A DNA stretch of 64,000 nt, from positions 105,986-169,985 of the forward strand of contig JBNMLP010000001.1 of assembly GCA_050874905.1 (NCBI GenBank), given 5' to 3'. Numbering within the stretch: position 1 is the stretch's first letter; every line of letters begins with the position of its first letter. The notes under the pieces were generated by a model, which saw nothing but the letters and a program-made list of their open reading frames with translations, was not told where the DNA came from and did not search any database. The translations under genes were made by a program, and so were the position numbers. Shown here piece by piece: positions 41,982-50,216 of this stretch. The DNA comes from NC2004 sp050874905 (GTDB lineage: Bacteria > Bacillota > Clostridia > Lachnospirales > Lachnospiraceae).

Positions 41982-42608
41982 ATGAAACACAAATCGATAT
42001 CGAGTGCCGTAACCAAACGGCTGCCGCGATATTACAGGTATTTGAGTGAATTAAGAGAACAGGGGACAGAGCGGATTTCATCCAAGGAGCTGAGTGAGCG
42101 CATGCGGGTGACGGCTTCACAGATCCGGCAGGATCTGAACAATTTCGGTGGTTTTGGCCAGCAGGGATATGGCTATAATGTGGAGCATCTTTATACGGAG
42201 ATCGGTAAGATATTGGGGTTAGACCAGATCCGCAAGGTGATCATCATTGGAGCGGGACATATCGGGCAGGCACTGGCAAATTACCGGGATTTTTCCAAGC
42301 GCGGTTTTTTGATGAGTGGAATTTTTGACGTGGATAAAAATCTGATTGGACAAAAAATCGCAGACATTCCGGTGATGGACATGGCAGATGTAGAGGAATT
42401 TGTGAAAAAAGAGCAGGTGCAGATCGCTATTCTGGCGATCCCCAAAGAATGTGCCTATGACATTGCCATGCGTCTGGTTGCGTGTGGTGTGACCGGATTC
42501 TGGAATTTTGCGCTTGTAGATCTGAAGCTTCCAAGCAGTGTTGTAGTAGAAAATGTACATTTAGAGGAAAGCCTGATGAATCTGGCATATAATTTAAGTG
42601 TACGTTAA
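41982..42608 (+). CDS. rex: Redox-sensing transcriptional repressor Rex
   Basis: A 208-residue Rex protein that senses the NADH/NAD+ ratio and represses fermentation genes when NADH is low. Residues 1-75 form the winged helix (SAVTKRLPRYYRYLSEL, then ASQIRQDLNNFGGFG); residues about 80-208 are a Rossmann domain with the NAD-binding motif GAGHIGQALA. ATG 41982 has GGAGCGTGA upstream; an in-frame TTG at 41964 is less likely. A Rex-like operator overlaps the promoter. Typical of strict anaerobes. Confidence 0.97.
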   Translation: MKHKSISSAVTKRLPRYYRYLSELREQGTERISSKELSERMRVTASQIRQDLNNFGGFGQQGYGYNVEHLYTEIGKILGLDQIRKVIIIGAGHIGQALANYRDFSKRGFLMSGIFDVDKNLIGQKIADIPVMDMADVEEFVKKEQVQIAILAIPKECAYDIAMRLVACGVTGFWNFALVDLKLPSSVVVENVHLEESLMNLAYNLSVR

Positions 42609-42624
42609 AGATGGGATGAGTGGA

Positions 42625-43242
42625 ATGTTAAGAAAAAGGAAGAAACAAAAAAACGAAGAGGCAGATTTCAGCTACATTCAGATGTTAAATGGGCAAAATC
42701 TGCCTGTTTTGACGTTAGATCCTGCCTGGCATGCCCTGTTTGTCAATAATAACAAGCCGCCTGCCGTAAAGCAACTGGAGCGGAAGCTCACCGAGCTTTT
42801 GAAGCAGCAGGGAAAACTGACCAATCAGAACCGGGATATGAAGGTGCAGAAGAAACGTCTGATGAACAACATTCTGACCCATATGTCTGAGGACGATGTG
42901 GCAAGTGATGAGAGAAAGCAAAAGCAGCGGAATATGATCGAGCAGATGAATGAAAAGGTCGTACAGAACGAGGATGCACTGCAGATCCTTCCAGATGAGA
43001 TCAAACGGGTCAATGAGGAACTTTTGTTAGAAACAATGAAATGTGTTTACGAGCAGGTACATATCAATAAGCAGAAAATTGCAGAACTGGATGAGGGGAT
43101 TGACCGTATCCGGGCGGAATTATCCAAAAAGCTATTGGAAAAGCAGGGGAGAGAAGAGTACAATCATGACGTGTTCGGAAATCTGAAAGAGATTGTCGGT
43201 ATGCGTGCGATTGAAATGTATGAAGAATCTCATTATAAATGA
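42625..43242 (+). CDS. Coiled-coil protein downstream of rex
   Basis: A 205-residue soluble, highly charged helical protein. After a short segment with LPVLTLDPAWHALF it is almost entirely coiled coil (about 40-190), rich in Lys, Glu and Gln. It has no signal peptide or membrane segment, and I recognise no family. Start is uncertain: ATG 42625 and ATG 42616 are both in frame with weak ribosome binding sites; GGGATGAG suits 42625 slightly better. It lies 16 bases after rex and 13 before nnr, so it is part of the same operon. Function unknown. Confidence 0.72.
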   Translation: MLRKRKKQKNEEADFSYIQMLNGQNLPVLTLDPAWHALFVNNNKPPAVKQLERKLTELLKQQGKLTNQNRDMKVQKKRLMNNILTHMSEDDVASDERKQKQRNMIEQMNEKVVQNEDALQILPDEIKRVNEELLLETMKCVYEQVHINKQKIAELDEGIDRIRAELSKKLLEKQGREEYNHDVFGNLKEIVGMRAIEMYEESHYK

Positions 43243-43255
43243 AAGAAGGGATTTT

Positions 43256-44899
43256 ATGCACTACATTCTGGATCAGAGACAGAGTAAGCGTCTGGACGCA
43301 CACTCGATTGAAACAATGGGGATATCGGGACTGTTTTTAATGGAACAGGCGGCAAGAAGTGTGTTTCAGGAAATTCAAAAACGCTTTGATGAAACAAGCA
43401 GTATATTGATCGTAGTGGAAAGTGGAAATAACGGGGGAGACGGTCTGGCACTTTCCAGATTGTTAAAGGAAGCGGGGTATCCCGTGGAAGTGTATTATAT
43501 TCATGGTATCTCACATGAGTCGGATGCTTTTTTGGAGCAGATGCGCCTTTGCCTTCAAAAGGATGTGATCATACGAAAGGATCTTCCGACAGAGCAGTAT
43601 TATGATGTGATCGTCGATGGCATTTTCGGAGTAGGACTAAAGCGGGCGGTCAGAGGAATACAGGAACGGGTGATCAGATGGATGAATCGTCTGTCCTCGT
43701 TTAAGATCAGTCTGGATCTTCCAAGCGGTATCCATGCTACGACGGGTGAGGTGCTCGGAACAGCGGTAGAAGCCGACCTGACCATTACCTTTGGCTATTT
43801 GAAAAGTGGTCTGATCCGCTATCCGGGGCATTATTATGTGGGAGAGTTACTGGTTAAAGACATTGGTTTTGCGAAAGAAAGCTTGTGGCATGTGAAACCT
43901 CAGATGGTGACCTTTGGTATGGGAGAGGAAGCAAAAAAAGAAGCATTTTCCTATTACCCTAAACGTCTTGCCGATTCACACAAAGGAACTTTTGGCAATG
44001 TGCTGCTGATCGTTGGAAGTAAAGGAATGGCAGGGGCAGCTATTTTTGCAGCAAAAGCGGCATATGAATGTGGCTGTGGACTGGTTCGGGTGCTGACACA
44101 TGAAAGCAATCGTGTGGTATTGCAGATGGCAGTGCCGGAGGCGGTTGTTATGACTTATGAAACACTTGATGAAGCCTATGCATTGCTGGATGAAAGCTGG
44201 GAATGGGCGGACAGTGTCCTGATCGGATCGGGGCTTGGGCAAAGTGAGACTGCGCTGGGGCTCACCCGTGCGGTCATAACCTATACAAGCGAAAAGAAAG
44301 GGCCTATGCCAGTTGTGCTGGATGCGGATGCATGTAACCTTTTAGCTGCGCATAAAGATATTATGGAGCAATATGGTGCTCTTCCAAAGGAAAAACAGAA
44401 CAGGCTGACACTCACGCCACATAGCATGGAGCTTTCCCGGCTGACTGGAGCAACTGTTTCCATGCTGCATAAAAAACGTTTGACGATTACCAACCGTTTG
44501 CTGCGTTCCCTGCATTTAAGTGATCGGACGATCGTTGTGGCAAAGGATGCCCGGACGATCGTTACAAAGGGACGGGGGCTTTCCTATATTAACATGACAG
44601 GAAATCATGGTATGGCAACCGCCGGAATGGGAGATTGCCTGGCGGGCATGATCACTTCCTTTTATGCACAGGTCAGACGGCAGGAGAAGGAGATGAAGGA
44701 GCAGTTGCAGAAGCGTCGATTAAAAATGCTTTCCTCCTTTACGGATCCTTATATGGCAGCCGCCTGTATGGCAGTCTGTTTTCATGGACTGGCAGGAGAT
44801 GAAGCGAAAAAAAGTGAGGGCAGCATCAGTATGATGGCATCTGATCTGTTGGATTATCTGCCGATGGTGCTCAAAGATTATGATACATTGGACAAATAA
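43256..44899 (+). CDS. nnr: Bifunctional NAD(P)H-hydrate epimerase/dehydratase
   Basis: A 547-residue fusion that repairs hydrated NAD(P)H. The N-terminal YjeF epimerase domain (about 1-215) has VVESGNNGGDGLALSRLL and the DLPSGIHATTG motif; the C-terminal YjeF-type ADP- or ATP-dependent dehydratase domain (about 225-545) has GKGTFGNV-like HKGTFGNVLLIVGSKGMAG, LTPHSMELSRL and GNHGMATAGMGDCLAGMI. ATG 43256 follows AAAGAAGGGATTTT; the longer opening at 43193 overlaps the coiled-coil gene. Placement directly before alr is a common Firmicutes arrangement. Confidence 0.95.
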   Translation: MHYILDQRQSKRLDAHSIETMGISGLFLMEQAARSVFQEIQKRFDETSSILIVVESGNNGGDGLALSRLLKEAGYPVEVYYIHGISHESDAFLEQMRLCLQKDVIIRKDLPTEQYYDVIVDGIFGVGLKRAVRGIQERVIRWMNRLSSFKISLDLPSGIHATTGEVLGTAVEADLTITFGYLKSGLIRYPGHYYVGELLVKDIGFAKESLWHVKPQMVTFGMGEEAKKEAFSYYPKRLADSHKGTFGNVLLIVGSKGMAGAAIFAAKAAYECGCGLVRVLTHESNRVVLQMAVPEAVVMTYETLDEAYALLDESWEWADSVLIGSGLGQSETALGLTRAVITYTSEKKGPMPVVLDADACNLLAAHKDIMEQYGALPKEKQNRLTLTPHSMELSRLTGATVSMLHKKRLTITNRLLRSLHLSDRTIVVAKDARTIVTKGRGLSYINMTGNHGMATAGMGDCLAGMITSFYAQVRRQEKEMKEQLQKRRLKMLSSFTDPYMAAACMAVCFHGLAGDEAKKSEGSISMMASDLLDYLPMVLKDYDTLDK

Positions 44900-44916
44900 G
44901 GAGGAAAAAAATCACC

Positions 44917-46077
44917 ATGAAGAGATACGAGCGTGTGTATGCAAAAGTTGATCTGGATGCGATCACAGATAATATGAAACACATCCGCGAAAAGCTGCCG
45001 GAGGGCGTGAATTTATTTGCTGTTGTAAAAGCGGATGCTTATGGACATGGGGCTGTTCCAGTGGCTTCTGAACTGCAGGATATTGTGGATGGATATTGCC
45101 TGGCATTGGTAGAGGAGGCTGTGATCCTGCGTCAGAAAGGAATCTCAAAACCGTTGCTGCTATTAGGATATACCGATCCTTACCAGTATCATGAAATATT
45201 AAAATATGACATTTCCCAGACGGTATTTTCCTATGAAATGGCAAAAGAACTTTCTAAAGCTGCGGTGGCTGCCCATGCGGTGGCGAGAGTACATATCAAA
45301 CTGGATACCGGAATGGGACGGATCGGCTTTTTGATCAATGAAGAGAGTGTGAACGAAGTAAAGAAGATTGCCGAACTTCCGAATCTTTTGATTGAAGGAA
45401 TTTTTTCCCATTTTTCGACTGCGGATGAGGAGGATCTTACGTATACTAAAGAGCAGTTTGCCAAATTTAACTGGTTTGTAAATGAACTTGATAAAGCACA
45501 GATCAGTATTCCGTTGAAGCACATTGCCAACAGCGCCGGAATTATGGAATATCCGGAATCTTATATGAATATGGTACGTGCCGGAATTATTACTTATGGA
45601 TTGTATCCGTCGGAGGAAGTGCATAAGGAGAAACTTTTACTGACTCCGGCATTGGAATTAAAAAGTCATATCATCCATGTGAAAGAGGTGCCAGAGCATA
45701 CTTCGATTGGTTATGGAAGAACTTTTATTACCACGCGGCCGCTCACAAAGGTGGCAACGGTTCCGGTCGGCTATGGGGATGGTTATCCGAGAAGCTTGTC
45801 CAACAAAGGAAGAGTGCTGATCAATGGACAGTCGGCACCGATCATTGGCCGCATCTGTATGGATCAGTTTATGGTTGATGTGACAGATATTGATAAGGTA
45901 TCCGAGGGGGATGTGGTCACCCTTGTTGGACGCGATGGTGGAAATATGTTGTCTGTGGAGGAGGTTGCAGATGCCTCTGGCAGTTTTAACTATGAGTTTT
46001 GCTGTGACATTGGCCGCAGAGTACCCCGTGTGTATTACCGGGATGGCAAATATTATAAGACAGTCAATTATTTCTAG
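44917..46077 (+). CDS. alr: Alanine racemase
   Basis: A 386-residue PLP-dependent enzyme that converts L- to D-alanine for peptidoglycan. The PLP lysine is Lys38 in AVVKADAYGHG, and the second catalytic base is Tyr266 in SIGYGRTF. The C-terminal beta domain includes RICMDQFMVDVTD. Length is normal and there is no membrane domain, so it is the soluble type. ATG 44917 follows AAGGAGGAAAAAAATCACC. As in Bacillus subtilis it is followed by a MazF-type toxin gene. Confidence 0.97.
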   Translation: MKRYERVYAKVDLDAITDNMKHIREKLPEGVNLFAVVKADAYGHGAVPVASELQDIVDGYCLALVEEAVILRQKGISKPLLLLGYTDPYQYHEILKYDISQTVFSYEMAKELSKAAVAAHAVARVHIKLDTGMGRIGFLINEESVNEVKKIAELPNLLIEGIFSHFSTADEEDLTYTKEQFAKFNWFVNELDKAQISIPLKHIANSAGIMEYPESYMNMVRAGIITYGLYPSEEVHKEKLLLTPALELKSHIIHVKEVPEHTSIGYGRTFITTRPLTKVATVPVGYGDGYPRSLSNKGRVLINGQSAPIIGRICMDQFMVDVTDIDKVSEGDVVTLVGRDGGNMLSVEEVADASGSFNYEFCCDIGRRVPRVYYRDGKYYKTVNYF

Positions 46078-46165
46078 CATTTTCCTGCTTGAAAGAATAC
46101 TCCAGAATTTTTTGGAAATACTGTAACAAAAGAACATATTTTTGAAAAAGTTTGGGGTGTAGTCA

Positions 46166-46531
46166 TTGATTATTAAGCGTGGGGATATATATTATGCAGA
46201 TTTACGACCGGTGGTAGGGTCAGAGCAAGGCGGTGTACGTCCGGTACTTATTATTCAGAATGATGCAGGAAACCGGCACAGTCCAACCGTGATCTGTGCT
46301 GCAATCACCAGTAAAATGAATAAAGCCAAGCTTCCTACCCATGTTGAACTGAAGGCGAAAGAGTGTGATATTATAAAGGACTCCGTTATATTACTGGAAC
46401 AGGTGCGGACAATTGATAAAACCAGACTAAAAGAAAAGGTAGGGCATTTGAACACTGCTATATTAAAAAAAGTGAATCATGCACTGATGGTCAGTATGGA
46501 TATCGGTATCGGGCAAGGCATTGACGAATGA
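46166..46531 (+). CDS. mazF: MazF/EndoA-type endoribonuclease (no adjacent antitoxin)
   Basis: A 121-residue PemK/MazF-family mRNA interferase, close to B. subtilis EndoA (NdoA) in pattern: IKRGDIYYADLRPVVGSEQGGVRPVLIIQ at the start, then PTVICAAITSKMNKAKLPTHV and LLEQVRTIDKTRL. The Arg of GGVRP and the Thr of AAIT are the expected active-site residues. It begins at TTG 46166, as in B. subtilis, behind TTGGGGTG. In B. subtilis an antitoxin gene lies between alr and this gene; here only 88 bases lie between and none is seen. Confidence 0.95.
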   Translation: MIIKRGDIYYADLRPVVGSEQGGVRPVLIIQNDAGNRHSPTVICAAITSKMNKAKLPTHVELKAKECDIIKDSVILLEQVRTIDKTRLKEKVGHLNTAILKKVNHALMVSMDIGIGQGIDE

Positions 46532-46611
46532 GGGAATAAGTGATAAAGTAATGTATGCTCTGCATCTGAAGCGAAGAGCAAATATATGATAAAGGGGATA
46601 AAGATTAAATT

Positions 46612-47475
46612 ATGACCCAGAATGGTCCCAAGCGACTGAAAAGTCTATTTCGTCGTAAAGATAAGGACGAGGAAAATGTATACGAAGAAGAGATCATGAA
46701 CATCCTTCAGGAAGGACACGAACAAGGTGTGATCCAGAAGGAAGAGGCCGAAATGATCACGAAGATCTTTGAATTTACAGATAAAAGTGCCAAAGACATC
46801 ATGACGATCCGCAAGAAGATTGTTGGTGTAGAAAAGGATATGCCGTTAAAAGAGGCACTTCATTATATTGTGGAGCAGAATTATTCCAGATTTCCTCTCT
46901 ATGAAGAGGATGTGGATAATATCATCGGTGTGCTGCATTTGAAAGATGTGGTAAAAGCCTACTTACATGCACCAGAGACACCACTGAGTGAGATCGCACA
47001 GGAGGCTTATTATGTGCACGAAGCACAGGACATTAGCACGATGTTTAGTGAGATGCAGCAGAAGAAGCTGCATATGGCGATCGTAGTGGATGAGTATGGA
47101 CAAACTGCAGGTATTGTTGCCATGGAAGATATCTTAGAGGTGATTGTTGGCAATATTTTAGATGAGCACGATGAAGAAGTAAAAGAGATTGTCAAACTTC
47201 GTGGGGAAGGAGAGTATCTGATCCGCGGCATGACGCGGCTGGATCACATTGAAGATGAGCTTTCCATTTCCTTCCCGGATGAAGATATTGATACATTAAA
47301 TGGCTTTTTAATTTATAAAATAGGTCACCTTCCAAGCGATGATGAGGCGATAGAGATCCGTTATGGTGGATATTCTTTCCGCCCGATCGACATTCATGAC
47401 AATATGATCATGCAGGTGAAGGTCAGCCGATTAGAAGAAGCAGAAGAACAAAACGAAAAGGAAAGAGGAGAATAA
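46612..47475 (+). CDS. CorC/HlyC-type CBS-domain protein
   Basis: A 287-residue soluble protein with a pair of CBS domains (about 60-190, DIMTIRKKIVGVEKDM and the DEYGQTAGIVAMEDILEVIVG repeat) and a C-terminal CorC/HlyC domain (about 205-285). It lacks the membrane DUF21/CNNM domain found in longer relatives, so it is the CorC-like short type. The family has been linked to magnesium or cobalt homeostasis; function here is inferred. The start at ATG 46612 has AAAGGGG at a rather long distance of about 14 bases. It ends one base before yebC. Confidence 0.9.
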   Translation: MTQNGPKRLKSLFRRKDKDEENVYEEEIMNILQEGHEQGVIQKEEAEMITKIFEFTDKSAKDIMTIRKKIVGVEKDMPLKEALHYIVEQNYSRFPLYEEDVDNIIGVLHLKDVVKAYLHAPETPLSEIAQEAYYVHEAQDISTMFSEMQQKKLHMAIVVDEYGQTAGIVAMEDILEVIVGNILDEHDEEVKEIVKLRGEGEYLIRGMTRLDHIEDELSISFPDEDIDTLNGFLIYKIGHLPSDDEAIEIRYGGYSFRPIDIHDNMIMQVKVSRLEEAEEQNEKERGE

Positions 47476-47476
47476 C

Positions 47477-48205
47477 ATGTCAGGACATTCAAAGTTTTCA
47501 AACATCAAACACAAGAAAGAGAAAAATGATGCTGCAAAAGGCAAGATCTTTACTGTGATTGGTCGTGAGATTGTCGTTGCAGTTAAGGAAGGCGGAGCAG
47601 ATCCGGAGAACAACAGTAAGCTGCGGGATGTGATCGCAAAAGCAAAAGCGAACAACATGCCAAATGATACGATCGAGCGTGGTATCAAAAAGGCGGCAGG
47701 TGATGCCAGTGCAGCTAACTACGAAAGTGTTACATATGAAGGATATGGCCCAAATGGAGTAGCGATCATCGTAGATGCTTTGACAGACAATAAAAACCGT
47801 ACTGCAGCCAACGTCAGAAGTGCTTTTACCAAAGGAAAAGGAAGTGTAGGAACGCAGGGCTGTGTATCTTATATGTTCCAGGAGAAGGGACAGATTTTAA
47901 TTGATAAAGAAGAATGTGATCTGGATGCAGATGATCTGATGATGATGGCATTGGATGCCGGCGCAGAGGATTTCAATGAAGAGGAAGATTCTTATGAAAT
48001 TTTAACTGCACCGGATGATTTTACTGCAGTTCGTGAGGCACTGGAAAAAGAGGGTGTTACGATGGCAGAGGCAGATGTGACGAAGATTCCGGACACTTAT
48101 GTTGAACTTACTGACGAAGAAGCGATCAAGAATCTTAACCGTACATTGGATTTATTGGAAGATGATGATGATGTACAGCAGGTATATCACAACTGGGATG
48201 AGTAA
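47477..48205 (+). CDS. yebC: YebC/PmpR-family regulator
   Basis: A 242-residue YebC-family protein, typical length. The N-terminus SGHSKFSNIKHKKEKNDAAKGK is a slightly varied form of the SGHSKW-type family signature. Related proteins act as DNA-binding regulators or as translation factors for proline-rich motifs; which applies here is unknown. Further motifs are NMPNDTIERGIKKAAGD and EGYGPNGVAII. ATG 47477 follows AGAGGAGAATAAC. A strong terminator follows its stop, closing the rex-yebC block. Confidence 0.96.
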   Translation: MSGHSKFSNIKHKKEKNDAAKGKIFTVIGREIVVAVKEGGADPENNSKLRDVIAKAKANNMPNDTIERGIKKAAGDASAANYESVTYEGYGPNGVAIIVDALTDNKNRTAANVRSAFTKGKGSVGTQGCVSYMFQEKGQILIDKEECDLDADDLMMMALDAGAEDFNEEEDSYEILTAPDDFTAVREALEKEGVTMAEADVTKIPDTYVELTDEEAIKNLNRTLDLLEDDDDVQQVYHNWDE

Positions 48206-48212
48206 ATTTTAT

Positions 48213-48250
48213 CACCTGTGGGATGGATGCCATTTCACAGGTGTTTTTTT
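48213..48250 (+). terminator. Terminator after yebC
   Basis: Perfect 8-bp stem CACCTGTG (48213-48220) with CACAGGTG (48236-48243), then seven T. Confidence 0.85.
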
Positions 48251-48291
48251 ATGCAAATTTTTCCAGTAACATGAGAATGTTGTGAGGAGTG

Positions 48292-48320
48292 TTTACAAGC
48301 GGAAAGGCATGTGATACCCT
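48292..48320 (+). promoter_or_regulatory. Possible promoter of the amidase gene
   Basis: TTTACA (48292-48297), 17-base spacer, TACCCT (48315-48320). The -10 is poor, so confidence is limited. Confidence 0.4.
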
Positions 48321-48361
48321 TATTTTTAGGATTAGAATTACGAAGGAAAGGACGAATTATC

Positions 48362-50062
48362 ATGCGAACCAAAAGAATCATGGCATATCTGTTGATCACC
48401 TGTCTGTTGTTTGGAATGACAGGCAATTGGAGTCTTGTATCTAAAACAGGGGAGGGCATTGCAAGGGCAGCAGCCAGCAAGGATGCGAGTAAAGATGCCA
48501 GCAAAGACGCAAGCGGAGATGTCAGTAAAGATGCTGAACAGGAACCATTTACAGTAGAGAAGCTTACATTTTCTTCTCAGACACCGGAGCTGGGTTCTAC
48601 TTTTTCGATTGCGTTACAGACCAAATTGGCTCCTGTACAGATTGCTGATCAGAAGCTTACGGCCGTTTTCCAGAATACGGCGTCATCTGAAATGATTCCG
48701 GTAGAGCTCTCTTATAATGAGGGAACCATGCTGTATCAGACAACGGTGACGTTGGATCAGAAGTTTGTCGTTGGAACATATCGTCTGGCGATTGTTTATT
48801 ATGTATCAGCGAAAGACAAAAAGACCAAAACAATTGGATTGTTTGATGCGACACTTGACACCTTTACGGTAAAAGAAAAATCTGCCCCATCTGCAGATGC
48901 AACGGATGTAAAGGTGACGTCACTTGCGATTTCTCCAACCGCGATGACACTGCAGGAGGGGGCAAGCCGTACACTTACTGTTACAGTAAGTCCGGAAAAT
49001 GCTTCTAATAAAAATGTAACTTACGAAAGTTCCAACTCCAAAGTAGCTTCTGTTTCCCAAAGTGGTGTGGTGACAGCCAAAAAGAAAGGAACCGCAACCA
49101 TTACGGTAAAAGCGGCCGATGGCAGTAATGTTACTGCAACGATAAAGATCACGGTAAAAGATAATCTTGTGATCGTGCTGGATCCTGGTCATGGGGGACA
49201 TGATTCTGGAGCGATCAACCGCTCCAAAGGATTGAAGGAGCGAGACATCAATCTTCGTATTGCCAAAGCTACAAAAGCGTATTTAGAGCAGTATGAAGGT
49301 GTTACAGTATATCTGACGAGACAGAGCAATACCAGCAAGTTGATGGGGCTTACGACGCGTGCCAAATTTGCACAGGCGGCGGATGCGGATGTCCTGATCA
49401 GCCAGCATATCAATGCCTCCGGCGGAGTCGGGCGCGTGGGTTCTGAGGTATGGGTGACACGCTATACCAAAACCTCTGCATATCATAAGGCGATGAAGGC
49501 ATTGGGGAAAAAGATCGTAACGCAGCTTTCCAAAGACTGTGGTTACCGTTACCGCGGAGTTTATACAAGAAAATCTGCGTATTTAAAGTATTCCAATGGA
49601 CAGCGCGCCGATTATTATGGTGTGATCCGTGATTCCATATATCGTGGCATTCCGGCTATGATCGTGGAACACGGCTATATCGATAGTGGAGATTATGCCC
49701 GTATGAATAGTGCAGCTAAATGTAAGAAAATGGGTGTGGCAGATGCCAAGGCAATTGTTTCTTACTATGGATTAAAGAAGCGTTCTTCTAATGACAGCAA
49801 TATTCTGGTTTCTGGCATTAAACTAAATGTCAATGATACGGCATTGAACTTGAAAAAGGGAAAAAGTTATAGTCTGAAAGCAACAGTTGCGCCAAGCATT
49901 GCGACGGAGAAGGGCGTTACCTATGAAAGCTCTGACAGTAAGATCTTGAAGGTGACAAAGGCAGGAAAAGTGACTGCTTTGAAAAAGGGAACAGCGCAGG
50001 TGATCTGTAAAGCGGAGGATTCCAGCGGAGTAAGCAGGGAACTTACAGTAAATGTGAAATAA
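48362..50062 (+). CDS. Secreted N-acetylmuramoyl-L-alanine amidase with Big2 domains
   Basis: A 566-residue exported cell-wall hydrolase. The signal peptide runs to about residue 36. A short low-complexity Ser-Lys-Asp-Ala tract (about 38-58) follows, then a beta domain, a Big2 domain (about 184-265), an Amidase_3 domain (about 268-465) and a second Big2 domain (about 482-566). Amidase motifs show the zinc ligands and catalytic Glu: DPGHGGHDSGA, LKERDINL, SQHINA and VEHGYIDSG. It cuts the amide bond between N-acetylmuramic acid and L-alanine. ATG 48362 follows GGAAAGGA. The Big2 domains likely tether it to the wall. It is directly upstream of the Big2 operon. Confidence 0.93.
   Translation: MRTKRIMAYLLITCLLFGMTGNWSLVSKTGEGIARAAASKDASKDASKDASGDVSKDAEQEPFTVEKLTFSSQTPELGSTFSIALQTKLAPVQIADQKLTAVFQNTASSEMIPVELSYNEGTMLYQTTVTLDQKFVVGTYRLAIVYYVSAKDKKTKTIGLFDATLDTFTVKEKSAPSADATDVKVTSLAISPTAMTLQEGASRTLTVTVSPENASNKNVTYESSNSKVASVSQSGVVTAKKKGTATITVKAADGSNVTATIKITVKDNLVIVLDPGHGGHDSGAINRSKGLKERDINLRIAKATKAYLEQYEGVTVYLTRQSNTSKLMGLTTRAKFAQAADADVLISQHINASGGVGRVGSEVWVTRYTKTSAYHKAMKALGKKIVTQLSKDCGYRYRGVYTRKSAYLKYSNGQRADYYGVIRDSIYRGIPAMIVEHGYIDSGDYARMNSAAKCKKMGVADAKAIVSYYGLKKRSSNDSNILVSGIKLNVNDTALNLKKGKSYSLKATVAPSIATEKGVTYESSDSKILKVTKAGKVTALKKGTAQVICKAEDSSGVSRELTVNVK
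48473..48535 (+). repeat. Short tandem repeat encoding Ser-Lys-Asp-Ala units
   Basis: Five imperfect 12-base units (consensus GCCAGCAAAGAT) inside the amidase gene, just after the signal peptide. Confidence 0.7.
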
Positions 50063-50146
50063 TAAGTCGGGGATCATCAGCCGGATTCCAAAACAAAAGA
50101 TAAAGTAGGAGCATGAAAATGCCGATAAAAGTTATGGAGTATACTG

Positions 50147-50175
50147 TTCAAAAGAACGCCAAAAAATGGTATACT
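50147..50175 (+). promoter_or_regulatory. Promoter of the Big2 operon
   Basis: TTCAAA (50147-50152), 17-base spacer, TATACT (50170-50175). The -10 is extended (TGGTATACT). The leader to 50217 is short. Confidence 0.7.
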
Positions 50176-50216
50176 ATTACTGCATATTGCAAGAATGATA
50201 ATTCGGAGGAGTTCCT

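Noticed and set aside
46078..46165. Antitoxin gene upstream of mazF
   Set aside because: No frame with a start, ribosome binding site and reasonable length fits in 88 bases.
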